From Branchiostoma floridae (taxonomy: Eukaryota; Chordata; Leptocardii; Amphioxiformes; Branchiostomatidae), in contig NC_049986.1 of the NCBI RefSeq assembly GCF_000003815.2, positions 11,019,942 to 11,083,941 of the forward strand: a stretch of DNA of 64,000 nucleotides. Reading direction: 5' to 3'. Below are positions 22,215 to 32,774 of the stretch, piece by piece; positions within the stretch are counted from its first letter, which is position 1; every line of letters begins with the position of its first letter. Both the position numbers and the translations under genes were made by a program. The notes under the pieces were generated by a model. That model saw nothing but the letters and a program-made list of their open reading frames with translations. It made no database searches and was not told where the DNA came from.

Positions 22215-25200
22215 ATGCTGTCAGGCAAGGTAGCAGTGGTGACAGGAGCCACCAGGGGAATAGGGAAGGGCATTGCACTGCAGCTGGGGGAGGCAGGAGC
22301 AACAGTCTACATTACAGGTGGGGACTTTGTATTTCCAGTAACTATATCATAGGCATGGTAGTACTACTGTATGAGATTGGCCGTTCCTCAGGTGTTGCAA
22401 CACCTCTTCCGTAAAATAACGGGATCAGCTTGAAGGGTGGTTGAGTATGGCAGAGTATTCCAATCGATAGTAGTTCTTGGGAAATATCAATGTTTGAGAC
22501 AGTCTTTATTAGTCTTAATGGGTTTGCATGAGTTTGGGTGATTATGTCTAGATTGCCTTGGGTTCGACTGCAAGTAGAAATCCACCGGTAGGGCTAGGAG
22601 ATTTTGTCTAGATTTCTGGAGGATGGTAAGTCTGTTGGCTGTTCTTCTATTTTTGAGTGTATCCCAACCCAGTTCCGAGACTAGTTTAGTGGCGCTTGTC
22701 TGAGAATTTGGACGGTTCGGGACATTTGAAGCAAATCCTTGTTCTTGTACTGGATAACACCCCTCATTTGTGTTGGGGCAAACCATCCAGGGTGTAGTGC
22801 TGTTGTTTATGAGATATCAAACCTCAATAATTGGCCAGGTGGTATTGTGGTTATGGTAATTTAACTTCTGGGTTCAAATCCCTAAGTGTTGTCCCCTTTG
22901 GAAAGGCAGTTTCCATCTATTTTTCACTCAGGTCTCACCTGCGGTGAACTTCGGAATTTTTTTGTTTGAATTGCATACCCAGTAAACCACGCACCTTTAT
23001 GTTTGTACTGAAGAGGACAAGGATGCGTATGTGGACAGATTTATGCTATGCCAGCATTTTGAATTATAGAAATACACTGGTCAATAATTGTTTCTGTTTT
23101 GGTTTCTTGGTCTACAGGTCGCACTTTACAGCCCACAGGAAAGGGGACGTCACTGATTGAATGTGCAGAAGAGGTATATGTTAACGTTTATAACGGCAAA
23201 TTGCAAATTTCAGTATTCAATGACTCACATGAACCCATAATTCTTCATTGCAACAAATCAGATAAAACTCACTTAGTAAGTAATGAGAATCAGTAAATCT
23301 TTTTCTCAAAATGAAACATTTCAAGAAGTCTTACCCTATAAGTTAGAACTGTTGAAGTTGGTAGATTTATTATAGTAATAAAAAAATTGATGTCTTACTA
23401 GGTTAACCCACAGATTAAAGTGAACTAGTGTTACATGCTGTGGTATGATTTTTGTGTGGCAGATATCTTTTAATATCAGGAAAACGTGGTGCAAGTTTGG
23501 GCCACCTATAGTTGTAGATATGCATTTCATAAGGGACGTATCACTTGAGTATATCATATCAAGCTACAAGCTGAAATTCAACTTAAACTTGACTGTATTC
23601 TTGAATGTAAGTTCATTTGTGATGGTAGTAATAACTTTATGTTACAATTGTAAACTTTATATCCGTACACAAAATAAAGCGCTTACCACTTCAAGCTTTT
23701 AATAAGTCCTCTGATCCTTCTCAAGTTCAAATGACCCAAATCCTAAGTCACACATCCAGACTGTTAGTGTGACGTCAGGGGTCAAAAGCGATTGGAAGTC
23801 GATATCGGCCCCCGTCTCGGTTGAGGGAATGTTGGTGGGCTCTGATGTAAATGGCTTCTTCTGTCCGGCGTCCTAACCCAGATCGAGAAACGCGGAGGAA
23901 AGTGCATCCCTGTGCAGTGTGACCATGAGAAGGACGATAACATCAAGGCGCTGTTTGATCGGATTGAGCGTGAACAGAACGGACATCTGGACATACTGGT
24001 CAACAATGCTTACAAAGCTGTTACAGTAAGAAAAATTAATTTTCGAAAAAATATTCTCAATGCACAACCTTGGATAGATAGAATTTCACGCTTTGGTAAT
24101 AAAATTTATGATTTACTTTACCGTAAATTTTGGAGGTCCAGCAGTTAAACTTAATGGCGATTTAATTTGTTCTTGCAAATGGCTTTAAGAATGAGTTAAT
24201 TGAATTAGTTCAGTGGAAGTTTGTTAAATTAAGAGTTAAAGCATATATAGCAGAAGCCGCAGCAGTAAATTGCATGGCCTATTTGACAGTGAATTTCGTG
24301 CAATTATCCAGATGGTGTAATAACGCATAGTTATCTACCTGGTTTAGGATTTCGGGATTCCATGCAGTTAACAGAAGTGCGCGTTAATCTGTTGTGCAAT
24401 TAACTGGCTTCTACTATACTACAGTGCTAAATGGTGCTGTGCATCAATTGTTAAATACATTAATAATTTCGAAAAAGCAGCCAGTTTTTAGATTCTTATG
24501 TCTTTTATTATGTCTAGGGTATCTTTGAAAGTGAGAAGAAGTCATTCTGGGAACAAGACCCAGGATTCTGGGATGAAGTGAACAATGTTGGATTAAGGTA
24601 ATAAGTAACAAGGACATAGTAGGACAAAGCATGAAATTAAGATTCTGTTAACGTTTATATTCAGATTCTATCTTCCAGGCATGGTTTCTTGAACAGTGCC
24701 AAATTTCACCTTTAATAGGCGACAGTATAATTCCGGACAAACACTCTAGTTCCAGAAAACCTGAATAATTTCAAAATAGATAGAAGTTCAGATGAATTGA
24801 TGATTTGTAGGTATTATATATCAAAGGATAATGAATATGTAGGTACAGTAACTGTTATGTCTCCATCCATGATGAAAGGTCTGCAGAATCTGGCTCAGAT
24901 TCAGAATCCCAGAATTCTGGGGATTTACTTTTACAGTAGCGGGAAAATAGAGTTTTCGCGGCGGTTTTAAGTTTGTGGTAGCGCGATCGACTGCAGTCTA
25001 ATACAATTATAATATTGGGTGTATTTTGCAGCCAGTAGGCACCCAAAGTGAGGGTAATGAGGCTGTTTAACGTGGTCGAGGCACCTCCATAATTATGGAA
25101 GAATGTTACAGAAATCTCAATTATGTATCATATCATAATAATTTTTCAGAAATCACTACATCTGCTCTGTGTACGCAGCCCGGTTGATGGTCCCGCAGAA

Positions 25201-28200
25201 GAAAGGTCTCATCGTGAACATTTCCAGTCCCGGGGGACTTCAATACGTCTTCAACGTGGCATATGGCATCGGCAAAACTGCAGTATGCTTCAATTTGTTT
25301 TTCTTAGATATATGTAACAGTTATATATATTGTGTGATCAAATGTGTATTACTCTATTACACTTTGGTATTTGTTCTTGGTACCATTTGCAGTGACCAGG
25401 TAAATGATACATGATGATGATCATGTAGGATCATGATCAATTTTGTGAAATATTTCGGTCAAAGACAAATTACTTTAGAAGCTAAGGGCACAACCCGCCA
25501 TACGTGCAATTTGTCCGTACGTTTTTATGGGAGGCCACCTCTGCCATGTATTTCTGAAAACGTTCAGGCTGTGTCATCCGTACTGGCACATGAGGGTGTG
25601 GGGTGGATTTTGTGGACCCGCAGTCCAATGGCACACAAAGTTTTGCCTGCACATAAAGTTCTACGGCGCTTCTGTGTACTCCAAAATCTGTCGGATTTCC
25701 TACAATGTCGGATTCCCTACGAGTTTGTACGGAAGCGGTACTTACCACTTACGGATCCCAAAAGATTGCCCATGTTTTGGCACTTAGACAGCACGTATTT
25801 GCACATACAGCGGGTTGTGCCCTTTAGCTTTGTTATACCTACTAGTAGGCATTCAATAATCAGTATATTTCATTTTTAGTTTGTTGAAAATAACCACAAT
25901 GGTCAGATTTGCCTGAGCGACAGGAGGTACAGTTCAAAGTTGGTAGAACTAGTCATTTACCATTTGATGACAGTCTACGGGGAAGGCTATCTCACAGGGA
26001 GGTATATACATTGTACACGTAGCTAACCTCCATAGTCTGCTGGCTCAATCACTTTGCTGGCAAACCACGAACTAAGGTCTATATGTCTGTGTCTTTCAAT
26101 CTATTTTCCATAATATTGCTAGCTGCATGGTGTTGTAGTGTTGTTGCATTAAGTTCGGATGTATTGTTCTTGTTCAGTTTTGTTCTTTTCATTCTAACAA
26201 TGTGTAGTGTGACCGTATGGCAGCTGATTGTGCACATGAACTGAGGAAGCACAACGTGGCCTTCATCTCCTTATGGCCTGGTGCGGTGAAGACTGAGCTC
26301 GTCACAGACCTCCTTACAGAAAGGCCAGAAAGCGAGGTAACTTTTTCCCTTTCGTCATCCGTCCTGTAACTTTTACCAAGCTGATTTCTGTTGTAAATGA
26401 TAGACATTATTGGCTAGATTAACATTTACCCAAAGATAAGGACTATACAGTAACAATTGTGCTTTTATCCCTCATGATTACTTCAGCATACTGACTGGTA
26501 GGTCAAATAGTTATTTTACAGGGAGAACTGCTTACAAACTTTCATGTTCAATTCTTTTTTTTGTGCAGACCGCTAAAATGTTTGCCAACACCGAGACAGT
26601 TGAGTTTTCTGGGAAGTCCATAGTTCATCTGGCATCAGGTGGGTATTTCAAGTGTTTTTTTAATATCTTTAATTGTAACGCTAGTTGACCTTTGTCCGTG
26701 GGGTAACCTATATCCATTGCATTTCAAAACCGAGTGGGATATAAAATCAGTTTCAAACTGCAATGATTTTCAAAATATTGAAATTTGAAACCACGTCCGT
26801 TGACTTGATATCCCTAAACACCATGTTTGTAGAAACAACGGATAAAGGTCACCCCACAGATAAGGTGAACTAATGTTACCCATGGCCCAAACATCCAAAA
26901 CGTTTCTCGAACTCCATGCTTTGGGGGAGCAGAGAGGTCTGCTGCTCTGTAGAAACAAGAGCTTGAAAAATTATTTCATTTTCCTTTCTACATCTGTTAG
27001 AAATTTGAAACTTCACAATACCACCCGATTGATAAAAAAGGCTAAACTTGTTTGTAACAGAGGCTAATGACATATAACTTTTGGTGATGTTTTTCTTATC
27101 ATAACACACAGACCCAAACATAATGCAGAAGTCTGGTAGAATCCTGTTCACATGTCTGCTGGCTGAGGAATATGGCTTTACAGACATTGATGGTAAGTAT
27201 TGCAACTTTCTACATGAGACACACAAACATGACTGTTACAGATGTTGATAGATATAAAGCACAAGCAATTAAGGGATAATGCTGTGTGTCACATTCAGTG
27301 CTATTGACAGGGAAAGGTGACCCTTTCAGTACCAAGGACAAGAATAGTGTTGCCCATTCAGTACAAAGTACAGGGATAGTGTGACTCATTCAGTACCAAG
27401 GGCAGGGATAGTGTGACCCATTCAGTACCAACGACAAGAATAGTGTTGCCCATTCAGTACTACTGACAGGGATAGTGTGACCCATTCTGAAGAAAGGACA
27501 GGGATAGTGAGTCCCATTCAGTACCAAGGACAGGGATAGTGAGGCCCATTCAGTACCAAGGACAGGGATAGTGAGTCCCATTCAGTACCAAGGACAGGGA
27601 TAGTGAGTCCCATTCAGTACCAAGGACAGGGATAGTGTGTCCAATTCAGTACCAAGGACAGGGATAGTGAGGACAGTACCAAGGACAGGGGTAAGGAGGC
27701 CTATTCAGTACCAATGACAGGGATGGTGAGTCCCATTCAGTACCACGGAGAGGGGTAAGGAGGCCCATTTAGTACCAAGGACAGGAATATTGAGTCCCAT
27801 TCAGTACCATGGACAGGGGTAAGGAGGCCCATTCAGTACCAAGGACAGGGATAGTGAGTCCCATTCAGTACCAAGGACAGGGATAGTAAGGCCCATTCAG
27901 TACCCAGGACAGGTATAGTGTGTCCCATACAGTGCCAAGGACAGGGATAGTGAGTCCCATTCAGTACCAAGGACAGGGATAGTGAGTCCCATTCAGTACC
28001 AAGGACAGGGATAGTGAGTCCCATTCAGTACCAAGAACAGGGATAGTGAGTCCCATTCAGTACCAAGGACAGGGATAGTGAGTCCCATTCAGTACCAAGG
28101 ACAAGGATAGTGAGGCCCATTCAGTACGAAGAACGGGGATATTGAGTCCCATTCAGTACCAAGGACAGGAGTGAGGAGTCCCATTCAGTACCAAGGACAG

Positions 28201-28900
28201 GGGTAAGGAGTCCCATTCAGTACGAAGGACAGGGGTAAGGAGGCCTATTCAGTACCCAGGACAGGAGTGAGGAGTCCCATTCAGTACCAAGGACAGGGGT
28301 AAGGAGTCCCATTCAGTACGAAGGACAGGGGTAAGGAGGCCTATTTAGTACCAAGGACAGGGATATCGAGTCCCATTCAGTACCGTAGACAGGGATAGTG
28401 AGGCCCATTCAGTACCAAGGACAGGGGTAAGGAGTCCCATTCAGTACCAAGGACAGGAGTGAGGAGTCCCATTCAGTACCAAGGACAGGAGTGAGGAGTC
28501 CCATTCAGTACCCAGGACAGGAGTGAGGAGTCCCATTCAGTACCAAGGACAGGGATAGCGTGTCCCATTCACTGCCCAGGACAGAAATAGTGTAATTGTT
28601 CAGTACCAAGGCCAGAGGTAGAGTGACTTGTTCAGTACCAAGAAAATAGTGAAGTCTATTCAGTACCAAGGACAGGTACCTACTGGCTGGTAAAATACAC
28701 CAAATATTATTAGTATTATTATTTTTCTCTAACCTGTATGCTTTTGCTATTGCCATGACACCACAGGGAAGATGCCACTGAACCTCCGGTCAGTAAAGGA
28801 CCTGATGATCATCAGCGGCTTCACCGGATTGGCTGCCTGGACTCCCGCATTTCTCAAACTTCCTGGGTGGCTCATCGCTGCTACTACCCACAAGTTCTAA
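22215..28900 (+). CDS. DHRS1: Dehydrogenase/reductase SDR family member 1, complete, 9 exons
   Basis: The coding exons are 22215-22317, 23118-23173, 23882-24025, 24518-24597, 25150-25282, 26208-26336, 26569-26638, 27112-27192 and 28767-28900. All have GT-AG borders and the phases add up to 309 codons plus TAA. The human protein is of nearly the same length (about 313). Visible features are the NAD(P)-binding TGATRGIG near residues 10-17, NNAY at 94-97 (a DHRS1-type variant of the usual NNAG), and the catalytic Ser in NISSPGGLQY (153), Tyr 166 and Lys 170 in AYGIGK. The C-terminus includes LWPGAVKTEL and ends HKF, close to the vertebrate ...SKF end. DHRS1 is a classical-type NAD(P)H-dependent carbonyl/steroid reductase linked to the ER. 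Introns carry MITEs, SINE relics and a large minisatellite. The first ATG fits the family start. Confidence 0.95.
22836..22945 (+). repeat. SINE relic in DHRS1 intron 1
   Basis: GGTGGTATTGTGGTTATGGT resembles a degenerate A box. CTGGGTTCAAATCCC is a clear B box. CCTTTGGAAAGGCAGTTTCC matches the body of the relic at 20905-21120. Confidence 0.55.
23385..23440. repeat. Half-element of the GTAACGCTAGTTCACC MITE family
   Basis: AGGTTAACCCACAGATTAAA followed by GTGAACTAGTGTTAC matches only the right terminus of the family. The left part is missing or unrecognisable. Confidence 0.5.
24249..24416. mobile_element. Short MITE, CAGYAGAAGCC family, in DHRS1 intron 3
   Basis: GCAGAAGCCGCAGCAGTAAATTG at the left and CAATTAACTGGCTTCTACTA at the right are inverted repeats with TA beside them. 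The internal TTATCTACCTGGTTTAGGAT matches 6460-6510. It is about 170 bp, half the length of the relative at 6392-6803. Confidence 0.75.
25479..25830. mobile_element. 352-bp MITE in DHRS1 intron 5
   Basis: The inverted ends AAGCTAAGGGCACAACCCGC and GCGGGTTGTGCCCTTTAGCTT differ by one base. ACGTGCAA/TTGCACAT follows inside. Frames across it are incidental. Confidence 0.85.
26675..26879. mobile_element. MITE of the GTAACGCTAGTTCACC family (copy 2), DHRS1 intron 7
   Basis: The left end GTAACGCTAGTTGACCTTTG is inverted at the right as AAGGTGAACTAATGTTAC. The internal GATATCCCTAAACACC and TTTGAAACCA are shared with the other copies. Confidence 0.8.
27303..28678 (+). repeat. 32-bp minisatellite in DHRS1 intron 8
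   Basis: About 43 units of a 32-bp sequence (core CCCATTCAGTACCAAGGACA, then GGGATAGTGAGT) fill most of the last intron. The period is exactly 32 in the cleanest part (27551, 27583, 27615). Units at the edges are diverged (AAGAATAGTGTTG) and the middle is homogeneous. Variants GGGGTAAGGAG and GGAGTGAGGAG form sub-blocks toward the 3' end. Minus-strand leucine/proline-rich frames are a by-product. Confidence 0.95.
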
Positions 28901-28911
28901 GGGGTAAATTT

Positions 28912-29105
28912 CGGTGCTTAGACTGCCTATTCTTAACAATAGGAAACATGGCAGAAAGAGGCTGTCAAAAATCACCTACCTGAGTTTTAGAACATGAAAA
29001 ACAAATGTCGGTATTTAGACTGCCTATTCTTAACAATGGGATACATGGCAGAAAGGTGCTGTCAAAAATCACCTACCTGAGTTCTAGAACATGAAAAACT
29101 CACAT
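28912..29105 (+). repeat. 97-bp tandem duplication after the DHRS1 stop
   Basis: Two copies beginning CGGTGCTTAGACTGCCTATT and CGGTATTTAGACTGCCTATT start at 28912 and 29009. They run through CAAAAATCACCTACCTGAGT. They lie 12 bp beyond the stop codon, so they are probably in the 3' untranslated region. Confidence 0.85.
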
Positions 29106-30460
29106 TGGCATGGTTGTCCGGCCTCTGAAGAGTAATTTGACGACAAAAAAAGAAAAAAAATTACGGCGGAATTATATCATACACCATCAAAACATAGGTG
29201 GTGACCTTTTAACCCCTTTTCACTGCCTTTAAACAACACCAAAACACCTAACTTCTAAGGCCTACTGCAACCACAAATATCATTAAAAATCTGTTATTTC
29301 AACACAATATAGAAGCTACAACCCTTACCTATAATACGCACCTCCAAAATCCAAACATATCCCAAGAAAAACATTTCTATAGCCACTTTGGCCAAGGCTA
29401 CCTAAGCATTCTGAATAGGCTGAAACTGGGTCATCTGCGCAAGTCCGGAAATACCAAAATTTGCCCTAAGGACCTTGATAACTTCAGGATAAAATGGTTA
29501 TGATATGGTACAAGTAAGCATTATAGAAATGATCAGTAACACTGAGGACTCTATGTAAATGCATATAATGTTACAGATGCCTTGTAACATACAGTTTACT
29601 GGTGATGATAATTGTTTGATTTTCAGTGACATCATTTTCTACTAACTGTAAAACATGTGCCAAAAGTAATAGAAATGCTGTTGAAATCTGTTAATATGTA
29701 ATGCCATCAGTCACTACATTATACAAGTAAAATGAAATCAAGACAGAATTGTGACTACTAATCTATTCTGACATGAGATGTACATGTAATTCCTAATGAC
29801 AAGCAGTGTACAAGCAATCTTACATTTCTATGGCTCTTAGTGAAGCAGATTATATGTTGACTATCTTAATTTGGAGCTTGTAATAATGGAACTTTAGAGT
29901 TCTACTAACAGTAGGCATTGATAATGAGTAGAGTAGAGTTGTACGACTTGACAGGTTTTCTGATGTATGATGTAGTGATCTCTGTTCATAATGTAAAATA
30001 TTTTGACCACTGAACTAAAATACCACCTCTTGGTAGCCATCTGGTATTTATCTATTTGAAAAAAGGCTAATCATTTTCATAGATTCAAATAAGAGTCACA
30101 TTTAATAATCTATGCATGATGATAGGTTTACCTCTAGGTAACTAACACAAGTATGAAATCTGAAGGTCATTATGACAATGAACTTTATTAGAAATGACAA
30201 TTGATATTCTTGTTTCATTCTGTCCTTTCACCTGATTTTGAAAGCACCTAAGAACTGTAATGTTACATAACATACATGGGTTGGGATATCAATTAAATGA
30301 ATAGTCAATGTTCAAAAACAATGGCATCAGATCTGAATCATCCAGCGAATTTATGTGTCAGAGTGGATGCTGCATACTTTTCAATCACATGGTCACAACG
30401 CCCCCTATCAGTTTATGCAAAAAACACAGCCTCCACTGGTACTGCAGAACATGTTCACAT
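29106..30460. other. Region between convergent DHRS1 and DPM2
   Basis: AT-rich sequence with no exon recognised. It should contain the 3' untranslated ends of both convergent genes. A minus-strand AATAAA at about 30183-30188 could serve DPM2. The plus-strand poly(A) site for DHRS1 was not identified. Confidence 0.4.
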
Positions 30461-32142
30461 TCACTTGGCTTTTTTCTTCATCTTGTCTTGTAGCATAACA
30501 TAGCCAAAGAAAGATCCTGTAAAATAAAAATAAAAATAAAAATATAAAGTTTGTTAACATATGAAAATGTATTTTCCCATGCAAAATTCAATAGTTTAAT
30601 TGGCCATCTAAATGACAATATATGTTCAATTGTTGCATAGCCTGTGAACCAAAGAAAAATACAGAGTTATTCTCAGCTAGGTTGAAATATATTCATTTAG
30701 CAGTGCCTTTTTTCAAGAAGTAAGGGTAGGTTATTGGAAAATTGGCAAAAAAGGTGTCTTCAGAACGAAATTTTAGTGGTCAGGTTGGCTGAACAAATGA
30801 CTCTGAGTATCATATGCAGAACTTAACAACAGATTCTTCATTTTTTTACATCTTCCTCTTTAACCTTGGAATTGACTTTCGCATTCTATGACAGTCAATT
30901 TGGTTTCCATTTTCTAAATTTTTTCTTCTGCAATTCATAGCATAATATTTGCTCATTTTGCAGCTACTTTTCATGGCTTACAATATTAAATAATGGTTAA
31001 AAACTTGCTCACATGGATATATGCCATATAATCAAATCAATAATGTTAACCTCTTTGCTATGCCTCGTGTATATGTTCTATAACGCTAGTTCACCTTTAT
31101 TCGCAGGGTAACCTTTATCTGTTGTATACAAGACTAGGGTATTTATGGATATTTAGTCAACGGACGGTGGTTTCATTTAACTGCAATGCCTAGCAAAAAT
31201 GCAATTTGAAACCAATGTCCATCGACTTGATATCCCTATATATATAAAGTCCCTGTTTGTAAGTAAAGCGGACATAGGTTACCTCACGGATAATGGTGAC
31301 CTAGCATTAAGTGTGTAGGGTTATAAGTCTGTTCCTGAACCTGAACCTCTGGACCTAAATCCGGACCTAAACCTCAACATGAGTTTTGATATAAAGCAAT
31401 AGTCCATACCTATAGCACTCAGCGCCACAACTCCTGCTACAGTTGGGATAATCACAGCATATGGTCTGGGTAGGAAGTACTGGTGCACTATGTGGTCATC
31501 ATCTACAAAGGGCTGCAGAACATACAAACAAGGACAGATGCTACTGTAATACATATTGAAGGCAAAGGTAACTTATAGTAACTAATGGTTATGGATATCA
31601 AGATAACACTTGGTCCAAATAAGAATCGTTTACAAGTCAGGCGCCTTCACCTTTGACATATTCATCCACAATTCATCTCTTTTTTCATCCGAATTTTTGT
31701 ATGTGCTGAAATGGCTGGTACTTGCTAAGTACAATTTGCTATATTAAAGTACATGCTCTCAAACTATAACAACGTCATTTTCCTGCATTCTGTTATAGGG
31801 AGCAAAAAAACAAGTAGAAAAAACAGCCGGAGCCTAACCTCTGTTTGGAGAGTAGCGGAGTCTGCGTGAATGGGGGGGATCTTGTTAGCCTGGCGCGATT
31901 ACTAGGCCAGCTAGAAAGGCCTAGTTGACAGCCCAGCCTTTTCAGAAAACCCAGAACTTGGAATGGGGAATGAGTGAGGTTATTCTCTTCCCAAATTACG
32001 TATTTAGCTACTTACATTTGTATCTAATAAGCAATCAGGTGATGGATATACTAGTACTCACCAGAACAACTGTCCAGATGGTGTAGTATGTGAAGATGAG
32101 TGCGCTGAGTGCCACCATCCCCATCCCTACAGCCTGGTCTGA
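30461..32142 (-). CDS. DPM2: Dolichol phosphate-mannose biosynthesis regulatory subunit 2, 5' end in gap
   Basis: Three exons on the minus strand: 32062-32142 (partial, cut by the N gap at 32143), 31410-31512 and 30461-30516 (TGA at 30461). Splice sites and phases agree. The visible 79 residues run SDQAVGMGMVALSALIFTYY, then PFVDDDHIVHQYFLPRPYAV in exon 2, and end SFFGYVMLQDKMKKKAK. They follow human DPM2 (84 aa) along its length, with two membrane segments and a lysine-rich cytoplasmic tail. DPM2 is the small ER-membrane subunit that stabilises the DPM1 synthase with DPM3 and also assists GPI-GlcNAc transferase. Only the start codon and the first few residues are missing. A gypsy element in the same orientation ends within about 700 bp upstream. 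Confidence 0.93.
31080..31310. mobile_element. MITE of the GTAACGCTAGTTCACC family (copy 3), DPM2 intron 2
   Basis: TAACGCTAGTTCACCTTTAT at the left and ATGGTGACCTAGCATTAA at the right are inverted repeats. The internal GGTATTTATGG and TTGATATCCC match the other copies. Confidence 0.75.
31330..31378. repeat. CCTGAACCTCTGGACCT repeat cluster
   Basis: A short run of CCTGAACCTGAACC and CCGGACCTAAACC, related to clusters at 12915-12968 and 15735-15815. Class unknown. Confidence 0.45.
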
Positions 32143-32242
32143 NNNNNNNNNNNNNNNNNNNNNNNNNNNNNNNNNNNNNNNNNNNNNNNNNNNNNNNNNN
32201 NNNNNNNNNNNNNNNNNNNNNNNNNNNNNNNNNNNNNNNNNN

Positions 32243-32318
32243 ATCACTATTTTTTTGATCACTATTTTTTTGATCACTATTTATTTGATCACTATTTATG
32301 TGATCACTATTTATTTTA
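32243..32318 (+). repeat. GATCACTATTT tandem repeat beside the gap
   Basis: Five units of about 16 bp (GATCACTATTTTTTT and variants) begin exactly where the 100-N gap ends. The gap probably reflects this repeat. Confidence 0.85.
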
Positions 32319-32774
32319 ACATCGGCACTGATAACATCTTTAACTTTGGCACGGATAGCATCTTCAATAAACTGACTTCACTGCTACTAACAGAAGCTCC
32401 AACGTACTGACTGTTTTAGAACAGTTAACACAACATTAGGCCTGGTCTAAATTCTGAGCTGGAAGTCCTGCAGAGTCCACACAACTGGAATCCATCAGTC
32501 TCTTTGTTATCTATAAATAACCAACATACATGTCTCTCAAATATGGAATGATTTTCCACAATAACCTTGCATTTACTGTCCACAATATAATTGTCCCATG
32601 AGACTCTTCTCATTCAGCGGGTAATCCACAGGCACAGCGGCACTGGTACAGCGGGTAATCCACAGGAATAGTAATATCCACAATAACAGCAGGTAATCCA
32701 CAAGAATAGTAATCCACTGGAATAATAATCCATAGCAGTTCACAGTCCACACGAATAACAGGTACTCCATCCCC
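32319..32774. other. Sequence between DPM2 and the gypsy coding region
   Basis: Just downstream of the gypsy pol stop (minus) lie a purine-rich AAGGGGATGGAG and several copies of GTGGATTACCYGCTG. A 3' LTR matching the 5' one could not be found here, so the element's downstream end is unclear. Confidence 0.45.

Noticed and set aside
27303..28678. CRISPR array
   Set aside because: The 32-bp units are contiguous with no unique spacers, inside an intron of a eukaryotic gene. No cas-like genes are present.
27390..28756. Repeated LSLVLNGTHYPCP peptide
   Set aside because: Minus-strand translation of the 32-bp minisatellite in DHRS1 intron 8.
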